This document shows, piece by piece, positions 34,376 to 43,865 of a stretch of 64,000 nucleotides of DNA. The stretch is taken from NCBI GenBank assembly GCA_003971905.1, contig RSEE01000102.1:158575-222574 (forward strand), in the 5' to 3' direction. The stretch comes from Moniliella sp. 'wahieum'. Lineage: Eukaryota > Basidiomycota > Moniliellomycetes > Moniliellales > Moniliellaceae. Both the position numbers and the translations under genes were made by a program. Every line of letters begins with the position of its first letter. The first letter of the stretch is position 1. The notes beneath the pieces were generated by a model that was given only the letters and a program-made list of their open reading frames with translations, was not told where the DNA came from and did not search any database.

Positions 34376-35094
34376 CGGATGCCAATAAGGCTGTTGGGCG
34401 GAGAGGAGAGGAAGACCCAGTTGAAATCCAAAAAGTGTGTGATCACAAGAGCACCGTATCCTCTCCCTCTCCCATTGGTATTGCCTCCCCTCTGGTTGTA
34501 CCTTTCATCCACACATTTTGCACTTTTTGTCCCCGCCAAAAGACTGCGGGGGTAGTACCGCGTTTGTTTCTTCTGTGCGGGCTTGTCTTCTTTTGGTTCC
34601 AAGTTCTTCTTTCTGTTTTCACGAGCCTGTCATTTCTCCCTCCCACGACTGCTTAAAGACACCATTATTCTGTGGTTTCTGGTGCGCTGGAGAGTTACCG
34701 CCCGTCCTCACATCACGACAGAACGGGGTTGGAAGAGCAGACTTATTAGCCTGCCTCCTACACGCCTCCCCTCCGTTTCTCTCTGTAACGCACTGTCACG
34801 TTGTTTCTCTCACCACCGACGCAACAACTGTGCGTTTTGACTGCATATATATAGGTGGCAGGTTCGATCACGGCTGATGCTCTCTGCTGCACCTTTTTCC
34901 AACACCTGCTTGGACGGGCGGTTGGGGGCTGGGGGTTGGGGAGGCATTCATTTGAGATGTGAAGAGCAATTTGGCTTAGCGGCCTTTGTACCGCCAACAC
35001 AAGCTCTATTATATTTGGCAGTCAGAACGGAGGAGTTTCACCAACCACAAGCTCTCGACGTAGGAGATAAGTCATAACTAAAACCACAACAACC
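34376..35094. other. Intergenic region upstream of a tRNA
   Basis: No supported gene. GC content is lower than in the coding parts. It contains CT-rich stretches typical of fungal 3' and 5' flanks. No domain is recognisable in the short frames present. Confidence 0.5.
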
Positions 35095-35166
35095 GGGCGG
35101 ATAGCTCAGGGGTAGAGCGCTTGCTAGCATTGCATGAGGTCCGGGGTTCAAATTCCTGTTCGTCCA
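35095..35166 (+). tRNA. tRNA, Ala(AGC)-like with an atypical anticodon arm
   Basis: The acceptor stem GGGCGGA pairs with TTCGTCC (with G-T wobbles), the D arm is GCTC-AGGGGTA-GAGC, the T arm CGGGG-TTCAAAT-TCCTG, and the discriminator is A. A-box (TAGCTCAGGGG) and B-box (GGTTCAAATTC) promoters are intact, and eight T (35170-35177) form the Pol III terminator. The anticodon arm reads CTTGC-TAGCATT-GCATG: four of five pairs form, but U33 is missing at its normal place. A one-base deletion before AGC and insertion after it would give tRNA-Ala(AGC); read literally the triplet is GCA (Cys). I favour Ala with consensus errors. Confidence 0.75.
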
Positions 35167-35169
35167 AGG

Positions 35170-35177
35170 TTTTTTTT
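35170..35177 (+). terminator. Pol III terminator of the tRNA
   Basis: Run of eight T starting three bases after the discriminator base of the tRNA gene. Confidence 0.85.
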
Positions 35178-36920
35178 GTTTTGTGGTTGTCAATGCGGGA
35201 AAGGCAACGCGCAAGGTTATTGTTTTCCTCGTGGAGAACTGATCGCTTGCCAGTGACGCGAAGCCGATCGCTAGTTGACGAAAACGTGACGACGTTGACG
35301 GGAGGAGTTGCGCTTGCCGGCTACGCGCAGCCCCCGCGACCTGCCCGCTTCAGTTCTGCATCAGTCTTTCTTTCAAGTAAGCTCCCCTGCTGATTCTGAC
35401 GCCTCTCTCCTTTCCTTTTTCGTCGTGTTGGAAGAGTTGGTGGCTTAGCGCTTACCACGTTTGTGCTTCTCAACTGGCCCGAATCTCTGAATTAAGGTTC
35501 CGAGTTTGAGTTTGAGTTCGCCAGCCGACCGTAGGATCCCAAAGTGCTCCCCGAGTCGCATCACTAGCACCCTAGCAAGCGAAGTGACAAGCTAGGGAAT
35601 GTCTGCCCCTTTTGGGGCCAGCTCAAAATGTTCTTTTTTTTGCGCAGAGCGGATGAGTTCTGCCCCGATCCAGATCGGGCCGACCCACAGGAAATCGTCC
35701 GCGCCAGCCCGCACTTACCCGCACTTGCCCGAAATGGATTGGCACTGGGACTACCGCTTGTGAAGCTAGTGACTAGTGACATGTGACATGTGACAAGTGA
35801 ACCTGGTCTGTGTACTCGTCGGGATGAAATAAATGTCCAGGGCCACACTTTTAAAGTGGTTCGACGGCATGCCAGGCCTGTGCCATGTGACACAAGTCGA
35901 CGCATTTGATGCGATGGGCGCGAGTCCTTGTTACTAGTTACTGGAAGCAGGAACAGGCATTGGTGAAGGCAGCTTCTCCAACAGCAGACAGGGCCTGCCA
36001 GGGCGGGGTACGGAAGGGTACGAACACGAACGTGAACACGCCCCACGACGTGGAACGCCCATTGAGTACGAGAGTATGACACACCCACGTCTCCATCCGC
36101 CCGTGTCGGGGCAATGGGTGTGGGCTTAGAGCGATGATCGACGGGATGGATGCCAGAGCGCAGGGCTGGGCGGGCGGCTGCCCTGGGCTGGCGCAGGCTG
36201 GCGCCGTGCCCCGTGCCTGCGCAGCCACCGAATTGCTGCAACAGGCAGGGGGTGCTGCGATGCGGGGGCACTGGCTGGCCCAGCGAGGAACAGTGCCCCG
36301 CGCCCCACATTGGGCACCAAACGTCCAAACGCACAGGAAGCTTAACGCGCAAGCGGCAGAATCGCGCCACGCTCCACGCCGCTCCCCGATCGACGCGATG
36401 CATATGCATGATGCAGGAGTGCATCAGCCGGCTGGCATGCCCGGCACAGCGGCAGTGTCCCGCGCCAAGAGCGGGTGTGATAGTGGTGTCACGCATGGCG
36501 CAGGCAGCAGGGGACTCTCTGTGAGTTGTGAGTGCGTCACGCGTCACGCAGCACACGACACAGCGCTGGCGCGGGCATGTTGAATCGCTGCGTTTCTTTC
36601 CTGTTGGGCGAGAGCAGCGTGTTGGCTTGTTTGCTCCCCGGTCGTCGAGCGCCGGGCTTCAGCCGCTGCCTCTATCATCTACTGGGTCCACCAGCTGTTC
36701 CCTCCCCACCTCCACCTCCACCTCCTCCACCTTCGCCTCCTCACTCGTCGTCCCCCCACGCGTCGTGCTGGCCACTGCGTACACTGGCCCGCGTCTGCTG
36801 CACGTACTTGATCCCACCCACTGCAACTGCTGCACCCTGTCGCTGGCCGACGCACCCCAACGCCCCCACACCCACACACCCACCCCACCCCACCACCGCC
36901 ATGTCGCTACCGCTGCCGCC
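35178..36920. other. Gene-poor intergenic region
   Basis: No supported gene. A 330-residue minus-strand open frame (35564-36556) is Cys/His/Arg-rich with no domain and is probably a GC-driven chance frame. Recurring words include GTGACTAGTGACATGTGACA near 35768-35787 and GATGCATATGCATGATGCAG near 36398-36417. The last about 250 bases form the promoter of the cyclin gene and are CCACCT-rich. Confidence 0.5.
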
Positions 36921-37789
36921 ATGGGCTTCACCGCGTCCCAACTGCGGCGCCACCCCGCCAGCTTGCTCCCACGCATCGTGCACAACACGTCCCTCATGGA
37001 CCTCATCAAGTGCCCCGTGTCCAAGGACATGGTTGTCTACCTCGCCATCACCCCATCATGTCGCACATGTCATCCCTTGTGCCGAGGTGGGACTCTGTCC
37101 TTCCTCCTTCCCTCGCCCTGCCCGGCGCCAACCCACTCGATGTGGCCCACGCCGACCCTGCGGTGCGTGCTGAGGTGGCTGGCCTTCCCAGTCTCGAGCT
37201 CTTCATCACCCGCCTCGTGGAACGGTCCAACGTCCAGGTCCCTACCCTGCTGTGCACCATCATCTACCTTGTCCGCCTCAAATCTCGCCTGCCTGGCGTC
37301 GCCAAGGGCATGCCCTGCACCCGCCATCGCCTTTCCTTGCGGCCTTGATCCTAGCAGCCAAGTACCTCAACGACTCGTCCCCCAAAAACAAGCACTGGTG
37401 TCGGTATGCCGACCTTTTCTCACTCGCCGAGGTGAGCCTGATGGAGAAGCAGCTGCTGTACATTTTGGATTACGATCTGCGTATCGAAGAGTCTGAGCTG
37501 CTGTACCACTTTGCACCCTTTTTTCCGCCATTTCGAACTCCCTGTCGATACGGGTCGGCGGGAGATGTACTTGCGCGGGGTGGATGCCGGGCGCGAAATG
37601 CACCGGTACGCGCGGCTTCAGAACGACGCGTGTACCTTCGTTCCTTACCCGCTGACGAGGTACCGTGCGAAGGAGAATGTCCCCCCAGCTTGCCTTCTTC
37701 AGCGAGTACCAGTGCCGCACGACACCCTGGCGCCTCTATGGCCCGCGGCAATCTTCCGGCAGCAATCAAACAACTGCCTCTTCCCCTGA
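36921..37789 (+). CDS. Pcl-type (Pho85/Pas1) cyclin
   Basis: Cyclin of the PCL1/2 group, the partners of the Pho85 kinase in G1 and polarity control. Start ATG 36921 gives [20 protein letters not shown], then [16 protein letters not shown], the cyclin box [87 protein letters not shown] and [20 protein letters not shown]. The [10 protein letters not shown] and [15 protein letters not shown] signatures are specific for this group. Frame breaks occur near 37045-37085 (where an intron may also lie), 37320 and 37520. The C-terminal frame that follows ends at 37789; another frame stays open to about 38180, so the true stop is uncertain. A KEN-like sequence (AKENVPP) in that tail could be a degradation signal. 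Confidence 0.85.
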
Positions 37790-38414
37790 CTTGGTTTGAT
37801 GACCATGCCAGTTCGTCCGGGGCATCGTCCATGTCGTCTCCCGCGGACGAAGCACTCGTGTCCCTAGCTCACACCAAGGCAAGCCGGCCCTTACCCCCTT
37901 GCTTCCTCGGCCGCCCCGCTGGCGTCCAAACCAGATGCCCCATCCCTACCCTCGGACGAGTATACTTGCCCTCCCTTACTGCCAATGCGCTTGCCCACAC
38001 CGACCCTTCCACATGCAAAGACGACGGCCTACCATGGCTACCGTCCATAATCTTTCCTCAATGCCCTGCCTGCTTTCTCGTGTCTTCATTTCTATCTGGT
38101 TTGCTCTATACTCGCTCCCCCGTCACTCTCCCTCGCCCGGCTTGTCTCCATCAATGTCTGATTATTCTCTTGCATTTCTCTGCGGTGCCTGCGCTGCTTG
38201 GTGTTGGCTGGGCGCTTGCCCATATATTATCTTGGTCATCGGTAATTGGAGGATGGAACAATAGCATTGGCAGGAATCGGCAGCTGGCTTCCTCATCGTC
38301 CGGGTTGTGGATCGGGCAGGTGTTCGTTCCTGCTTGTTGCGGCATCGGTCTTCTGTGGCAACGCTGCTCTGGATCCAACAAAACCAAGCAAGGGAAATCC
38401 GAAAAAAAAAAAAT
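37790..38414. other. 3' flank of the cyclin gene
   Basis: No separate gene supported. An open frame with Ser/Pro/Cys-rich composition continues from the cyclin region to about 38180 and may be its true C-terminus if a further indel is present. The right end carries an A-run (38402-38413) that is the terminator of the leftward tRNA. Confidence 0.45.
38402..38413 (-). terminator. Pol III terminator of the leftward tRNA
   Basis: Twelve consecutive A on the plus strand, i.e. a T run immediately after the 3' end of the minus-strand tRNA. Confidence 0.85.
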
Positions 38415-38512
38415 TGGACGCCATAGTCGGCTCGAACGAGCAGGGGTCGAACCTGCAACCTCCTGATTACAACCAGTCGTAGTCAGACGCGCTACCATTG
38501 CGCCAGCCGTCC
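38415..38512 (-). tRNA. tRNA-Arg(ACG)-like with a short intron and an extra hairpin
   Basis: Read on the minus strand: acceptor GGACGGC, TG, D arm GCGC-AATGGTA-GCGC, then anticodon arm TCTGA-CTACGA-[CTGGTTGTA]-A-TCAGG, which splices to a perfect Arg(ACG) loop CTACGAA with a 9-base intron after position 37. The T arm is GCAGG-TTCGACC-CCTGC. Where the acceptor 3' strand should follow there are 17 extra bases containing a GCTCG-TT-CGAGC hairpin; only then comes GGCGTCC, which pairs with six of seven acceptor bases. A run of 12 A on the plus strand (T on the sense strand) follows directly as terminator, so the extra segment lies inside the transcript. Confidence 0.72.
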
Positions 38513-39379
38513 AATGTCGGAGACGGGAACTTTCCAACTCCTTTGCACATCCTGGGGTACTAAGCCCCTGCAACAGAGCTTCACGTGCTGATGGGCAGTG
38601 TGCTAGTGTGGGCCGATGTCAGAGCGGCCAGCGTCAGACACGGTCCTGGGGGCCAGTGTCACATCATCCAGCCCAAACGCAGCCGCGTCGATCAGCTGCG
38701 GCGCCTCCTCTTGCGTCTGCTGCCAGGCCCTGCGTCGCCAAATCGGGCCAGGAAATGGGGGGAGGCCGCAAGAGATCGGGGGGCGCGCGGCGACACCCGC
38801 AAAAAGGCCTGATGTTGACCAACTAGCAACTGGCCAGCACCGCCAGCGAAGAGGCGCAGAGGTGCTGCTCAACTATGGCGACTCGGTCGGTAGTACTCAA
38901 TTCATGACCGCTATGGCCCGGTCGGCTCTGCAGCAACTATTTTTGGCCCAGGATACTCAGACAGATCAATCGGCTGTCTTTTGGCCTTGCCGCCCCCGGC
39001 CACTGTGGCGTCCATCAACGCGCGTTTTGTCCTGCTCTGTCTCACTGTGCAACACTAAGTACTAACCACCACTGTGCCTGCCTTGCCCACAGACTCCAAC
39101 TTGGCTCTGACATCTGACACCCTTGCGACCGGGGGTTTCAGCTGCTCGCGCACAGTATTTTGGGCAGTCGCATAAAAATACTCCCTCTCGCTGATGTCCA
39201 TCCACTTAAACGCCCCCCTCTCCCTCCCCCCCTTTTTGGAATCATCCCCAACCACCAGCCGAGTGCCCTGTCCCTCGTTTGCTCCCACCAGCACCCCCAT
39301 TCCCCCTGACTCCCCCTGATGACGACGGCAAGTGCAGTTCGCTTTGCCAACGATCCTGATGTTCTCCACAAAAGCTTCC
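38513..39379. other. Intergenic region with a possible small ORF
   Basis: No firm gene. On the minus strand 39055-39369 encodes a 104-residue frame containing FKWMDISEREYFYATAQNTV and a charged C-terminus; its composition is protein-like, but I recognise no family. The plus-strand frames at 38585-39065 look like chance frames. The right end is the unseen N-terminal leader of Aur1. Confidence 0.4.
39055..39369 (-). CDS. Hypothetical small protein
   Basis: A 104-residue reading frame starting at ATG 39369 with Gly-rich beginning (GVLVGANEGQGTRLVVGDDS), an aromatic/acidic centre (MDISEREYFYATA) and a Val/Lys-rich end. No signal peptide, membrane span or known motif. The residue mix is less biased than that of shadow frames in this GC-rich DNA, which is the only support. 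It would be divergent from the Aur1 gene. It could equally be a chance frame. Confidence 0.25.
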   Translation of the reverse strand: MENIRIVGKANCTCRRHQGESGGMGVLVGANEGQGTRLVVGDDSKKGGRERGAFKWMDISEREYFYATAQNTVREQLKPPVARVSDVRAKLESVGKAGTVVVST

Positions 39380-40977
39380 TCCCACTCACACCGCCGATAC
39401 GGCGGTATCTCCCAGCATCCGCTCTCCCGAGGAACAGGGCGGCATAGATGCTGATGGCAATCCGTCTGGGACAGACCTAAACGAACCAGAGGCTATTGCA
39501 CGCCTTCAGGCCAAGCTTGTGGCATGCTCCCGCCTCCCCTCCTTTCTGCGATACCTCCTCTCCCGAGCACTGTCTGCTTCCTGTCGGCTCGAGACTGATA
39601 TGAGCGTATCCTTATCCATTCGTCGGTTTAAGGCGTATCAGTGGACGCGGCAGGACAAGTTTAAGTACACAATCATGGCCATCGTTGCCCTGTTTAGCTT
39701 GTATGTGATGGAGCGCCCTGGTTTCCCCCTAAAGCTCCTTTTGCTCTCCTTTACACCGTCGCTATCCTCATCCCTGCCACAAGCCAGTTCTTTCTTCCCG
39801 CATCTCCCATCTTCTTCGCCTGGCTCATCCTCTTTTACTCGGCTCAGTTCATCCCACCTTCGCAACGGCCCCACATTTGGGTCTCGCTCTTGTCGACGTT
39901 GGAACGGGTATGGTACGGCGCAAGCATTTCCGAACTGATGACCCGCCTTGGACACCCCATTCTTGACATTTGCGCCTGGATCCCGTACGGTCTGGTGCAC
40001 TTTTGCGCGCCCTTTTTTGTCGCAGCCTTCTTGTTCATCCTCGGGCCTCCAGCAAGCGTCAAATTTTTTGCTGCTGCCTTTGGCTTTCTCAACCTCATTG
40101 GCGTGATGGTACAGATCCTTCTGCCATGTGTCCCGCCCTGTATGTCTCCCCCCCCCCCCTCGCCCCCCCCATCGCCCCCTTCTCATGCTGAACATGGCTG
40201 GAAACTAACCATCATCATGTGCATGCTTTTGCTCTAGGGTACGAGCTGCGCGATGGTCTTACGCCGCCACACATGATATGAAAGGGTCACCGGCCGGGTT
40301 GGCCCGGATCGACCGGCTATTTGGAGGACACGGTTACACCAAAGCCTTTACGAATGCGCCCGTGCCGTTCGGGGCATTTCCCTCGCTTCATGCCGGGTGT
40401 GCGACGATGGAGGCGTTGATGCTTTCGTACTTTTTCCCCGTTGGAATTACGCTCTATCACTCGGCCCACCGACACATTCGTCTGGACATGCGAATGGTCT
40501 ATTGGCTCTACGCCGGCTGGCTGTACTGGTGCACCATGTACCTGATGCACCATTTTCTCATTGACCTCGTGGCAGGCGGGTGCCTGGCAACCGCATGCTT
40601 CTACGCTTTCCTCACTGACGAAATGCGCGACGCGATGGAACTGCATTGGTACGCACCACGCACCTCGTCCCCCGCTCCGCTCAGCGCTGCCCCGGGCCCA
40701 CGTCGCCCACCCGGCCTTTGGCGTGCGTCGAGGCCCACTCCCGATCGAACACCAGACGACAGGCAGCTTGAACGTGCTCCACCCTCCTCTCTCGGTCAAA
40801 TCCCTTGACCCCGAAGCCGGATCGCCCTTGCTCACCAACTACTCCAACGACTCGGCCACGCACCACGATCCCGTCCCTCCCGCGGACTGGGATGCAGTAT
40901 TAGAGATGCAGCGCCTCACCTCTCCTGTCACAGCCGACTCCAGCGGGCAGTATGTTGGTGGGGACTCGAAAAATTAG
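39380..40977 (+). CDS. AUR1: Inositol phosphorylceramide synthase Aur1
   Basis: Aur1 transfers phosphoinositol from phosphatidylinositol to ceramide in the Golgi; it is essential in fungi and the target of aureobasidin A. Visible: RRFKAYQWTRQDKFKYTIMA, transmembrane spans (FALLYTVAILIPATSQFFLP, IFFAWLILFYSAQFIPPSQR), LERVWYGASISELMTR, HPILDICAWIPYGLVHFCAP, FGFLNLIGVMVQILLPCVPP, then an intron at 40140-40237 (GTATGT, 12 C, CTAAC, CTCTAG) that restores PWYEL. The second half has MKGSPAGLARIDRLFGGHGY, the motif PFGAFPSLHAGCATMEALML and YLMHHFLIDLVAGGCLATAC with the catalytic His and Asp. The acidic tail ends at TAG 40975-40977. Breaks are near 39735, 40275 and 40690. The start codon is not clear; the frame is open from about 39380. 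Confidence 0.92.
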
Positions 40978-42655
40978 TAAGGAGATGCTTTTCCCCCTGC
41001 TATTCCTTCGGCGACCCCCTCGATTCCGCCTGCCAACGACCCCTCCTGCGCTGGACGGAAGTGACACGGTCAAGCTGCATATTAGGGTGGGTGGGGTCTG
41101 ATAAAATAGGTCACCATGTGTGTGGTGCCACCTGCTTCGGTCTCTCCACATGCCTTGGATTGGCTTTTGACCAGGCCCTTCTCACCTGTTTGTTCTTCTT
41201 TCGCTTGCCTTGCCTCTCCTGTTCGTTGTTCGTTGTACGTTTCACGCTTTACGCTTCACGGCCAGGCTTTTCATGCAGCACCCTCGTGCTCAACGATGCT
41301 TGTGCCCACGAGTCTTTGCCATCAGTAACATTATATTGCTTGCCGCTTCTATCCGATATCTGACCTCCCGGTCTCCCACTCTGTTCGAGTGGGTACTATT
41401 CTCCAAATGCACTTTCTCCTCTGTCGCGCTTCACACTGCAGTCGTCTGGCTCGCATCGCTGGCCAGACCAACCAATCAATATCCAATTTACATGGCGTAG
41501 TACTAGTTGACCACACTGTAACATAGTCACTGTGAGTGCTTTTTCTCCCTTCCGTTCCGCGCTGGGACAAAGGCTGGACTTTGACCCCCTTTTCTTCGTG
41601 GCCTAGCTATCCGGGGCCCATACACACCCACCCCGTCGTAGCTTCGATGCTGTGCTGTTTCAGTGTCGTGGACCTGTTTTCCTCTCGTTTTACAGCGGCC
41701 CTTCTCGGCATCCCGTGTGTTACCGCCGTCCAGGTTACGTGCTCGGTACCCAACTCCTAAATGTTGTTACTGCGTGGTCAGCGTTACGTCCATCATCGCC
41801 TAGACTAGGAAAAGAGGCTAGGCACCCAAGGAGACCGGTCACAAGGAGGGGTCGCAATGCAGCTACTATACAAACGCGAAAATATAGAGAACTTTCGCAC
41901 GAGTTACTTGGGCGTCACCCCCCGTCCTTTAGGGCCTTGCGCAGCTCGCCCGACTGGTACTGGTACGATGTCAACCGAGACCGAAACACGGGAGGAGTAA
42001 GCCACGGATAATTTGACGATACAAACAACAGTAAAAAACCTCCTTGAACCCGTTGTGAAGGACGAAGAGGAAACGCGGCGCGGGAGGAAGGCAAGAGGTT
42101 CGTAATGCCTAGTAGTGAGTGGGCCCCGTGAGCATTTGAGGGAGCAGGGATCCGACCATACATTGAGCGACGTGGGTACGAAATGAAGAATAATATCCAC
42201 TCGCGCTACATCTGGTTTGGAGACGAGTGACGGGAGCCAGGGGGTCCAGACCTGTTGGCGACACTATTGGTTCCTGATTGGGCTGGCACGAGCTGACCGC
42301 ACCCCCCGGATGAGCGAACCTGGTAGACGCCGCATTTCTTTGTCCAACCCGTACATTTTGCAGTTGCAAACCTCGGAGTGGGGAAGAGGAAGCGCTCCAA
42401 CTGTGGGATGTGGCGTAGACTCCGCTACGCTTTACGGAGTACCTAGCAAATCTCTATTATGCACATGCTCCACGCCTCATCCACTCCTTTAGGAGCAGAC
42501 GTGAGGTCGAGATGCATGCACTGCTAGCTTCATGCGTCGATGAGAAAGACGAGGACTAGGCCTATCAGTGCATTCAAGCGCCAGGTGTTCCCTGAGCGAA
42601 GGATTTTAGGTATTGGCAGCGCCAGTGACGCCGAGGGACTCGGTTCCGCGCAACC
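40978..42655. other. Gene-poor intergenic region
   Basis: About 1.7 kb with no supported gene between the 3' ends of Aur1 (+) and NDK (-). Short Ser/Cys-rich frames show no domain. GC content is lower than in the neighbouring genes. No tRNA-like structure was found. Confidence 0.5.
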
Positions 42656-43262
42656 TTAGTTGTCGCAGAAGATCCAGGAGAAGTTGGCCGTCTGGTACGA
42701 GGCAAGCTCCTCCGGCATGAACCAAGGCTAATCTCCTTTTCGGCGCTCTCGTTCGAGTCCGAGGCGTGGATGAGGTTGCGGCCGACCGAGATGGCGTACT
42801 TGCCACGGATGCTGCCGGGCTGGTCGGCAGCCACGAGGGGGTTGGTGGCACCACCATCTTGCGGCCCTGCTTGACAATGTCGGTGCCCTGCCAGACCATG
42901 GCGACAACGGGGGTGCCGCAGGTGATGTACTCGACGAGCGAGGGGAAGAAGGGCTTGGAGGCGAGGTCGGCGTAGTGCCTGCCAGGAAGAAGGGGAGGAG
43001 AGGAGGGAGGGAGTCAGCTCGTGCCGGACGCGCAAGAAAGAATAACAAAGAAAGAGAAGCGAGCGGGGACAGGGGGACACGTACTGCTTGGCCAGCTCCT
43101 GGCTGGGCACGACCATCTTGAGGCCAGCGAGCTGGTAGCCACGCTTCTCGAACGTGCGATGACCTCGCCGATGAGCTGACGGGCCGTGCCGTCAGGCTTG
43201 ATCATGATGTAGCTGCGCTCGGTGGGCGTGCCGGGGACACCAGCAATGGACTGGGACGACAT
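42656..43262 (-). CDS. NDK: Nucleoside diphosphate kinase
   Basis: NDK transfers the gamma-phosphate between nucleoside tri- and diphosphates through a phospho-histidine. Start ATG 43262 gives an eight-residue lead, then [20 protein letters not shown], (after a one-base deletion near 43160) [20 protein letters not shown], an intron at 42979-43084 (GTACGT ... CTGGCAG) that restores [20 protein letters not shown], then [40 protein letters not shown] and [20 protein letters not shown] with the active-site His. The C-terminus is [20 protein letters not shown] before TAA. Two more breaks lie near 42870 and 42720. The length (about 152 residues) is standard. Confidence 0.94.
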
Positions 43263-43865
43263 GGCGGATGCAGGAGGGAAGGAGGAGGCGGAGGGGGAGA
43301 GGCGGAGAGGCAGAGACAGGTGCGCGCTGTTTTATACGCGGCGAGCACCGCAGGAAGAATTTTGGCCGCAGAACGGGGGGCGGGCGGGGGCGATCAGAAG
43401 CTTGCGGCCGCGGGGGGGGGGCACTGGCCCCGTGCTGCCGAGGGGGCTGCGGGACGGCACGCGTCACACGCCCGGGCACAGGAACACTGCTGGGGTGCCT
43501 CATAACTGCTAACCGCTAGCCGCTAGCCGCAGGCCGCTAAGCGCTAACCGGGCTAACCGCATCCGCCAGCCAAGGGGCACTGCAGGGTTAAACGTTAAAC
43601 GCAGCAGAGCGGAATGGGGAGGGTGGTTACGTCAGCCGGCGGAATACCCGGCGCGGGGGCAATGGCCACCGCAGGCAAGCGGCCAGAGTAGCGAGAGCAG
43701 CCCAGCAGCCACCCGCCTGCTAGACACCGCCCCTAGGGCGGCCTCCTTGCCGCCGCCGCCACCACCATTGCCATTGCCACCGCCACCGCCACCGCCTCCG
43801 CTGCCGCCACCGCCACCGCCCACCCCGGCTTGGCTGCCCCACCTGCCCCCTCGCCACCACCCGGC
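43263..43865. promoter_or_regulatory. Divergent region between NDK and Set3
   Basis: About 600 bp between two divergent genes. It contains a striking series of GCTAACCGCTAGCCGCTAGC-type words at 43505-43560 and the palindrome TTAAACGTTAAACG near 43588-43601. The right part (CCACCG)n encodes Pro/Leu in one frame and may be coding if Set3 starts earlier. Confidence 0.5.

Noticed and set aside
35564-36556. 330-residue minus-strand open frame
   Set aside because: Cys/His/Arg-biased composition, built over the recurring palindromic words, without any motif or intron signal; likely a GC-driven chance frame.
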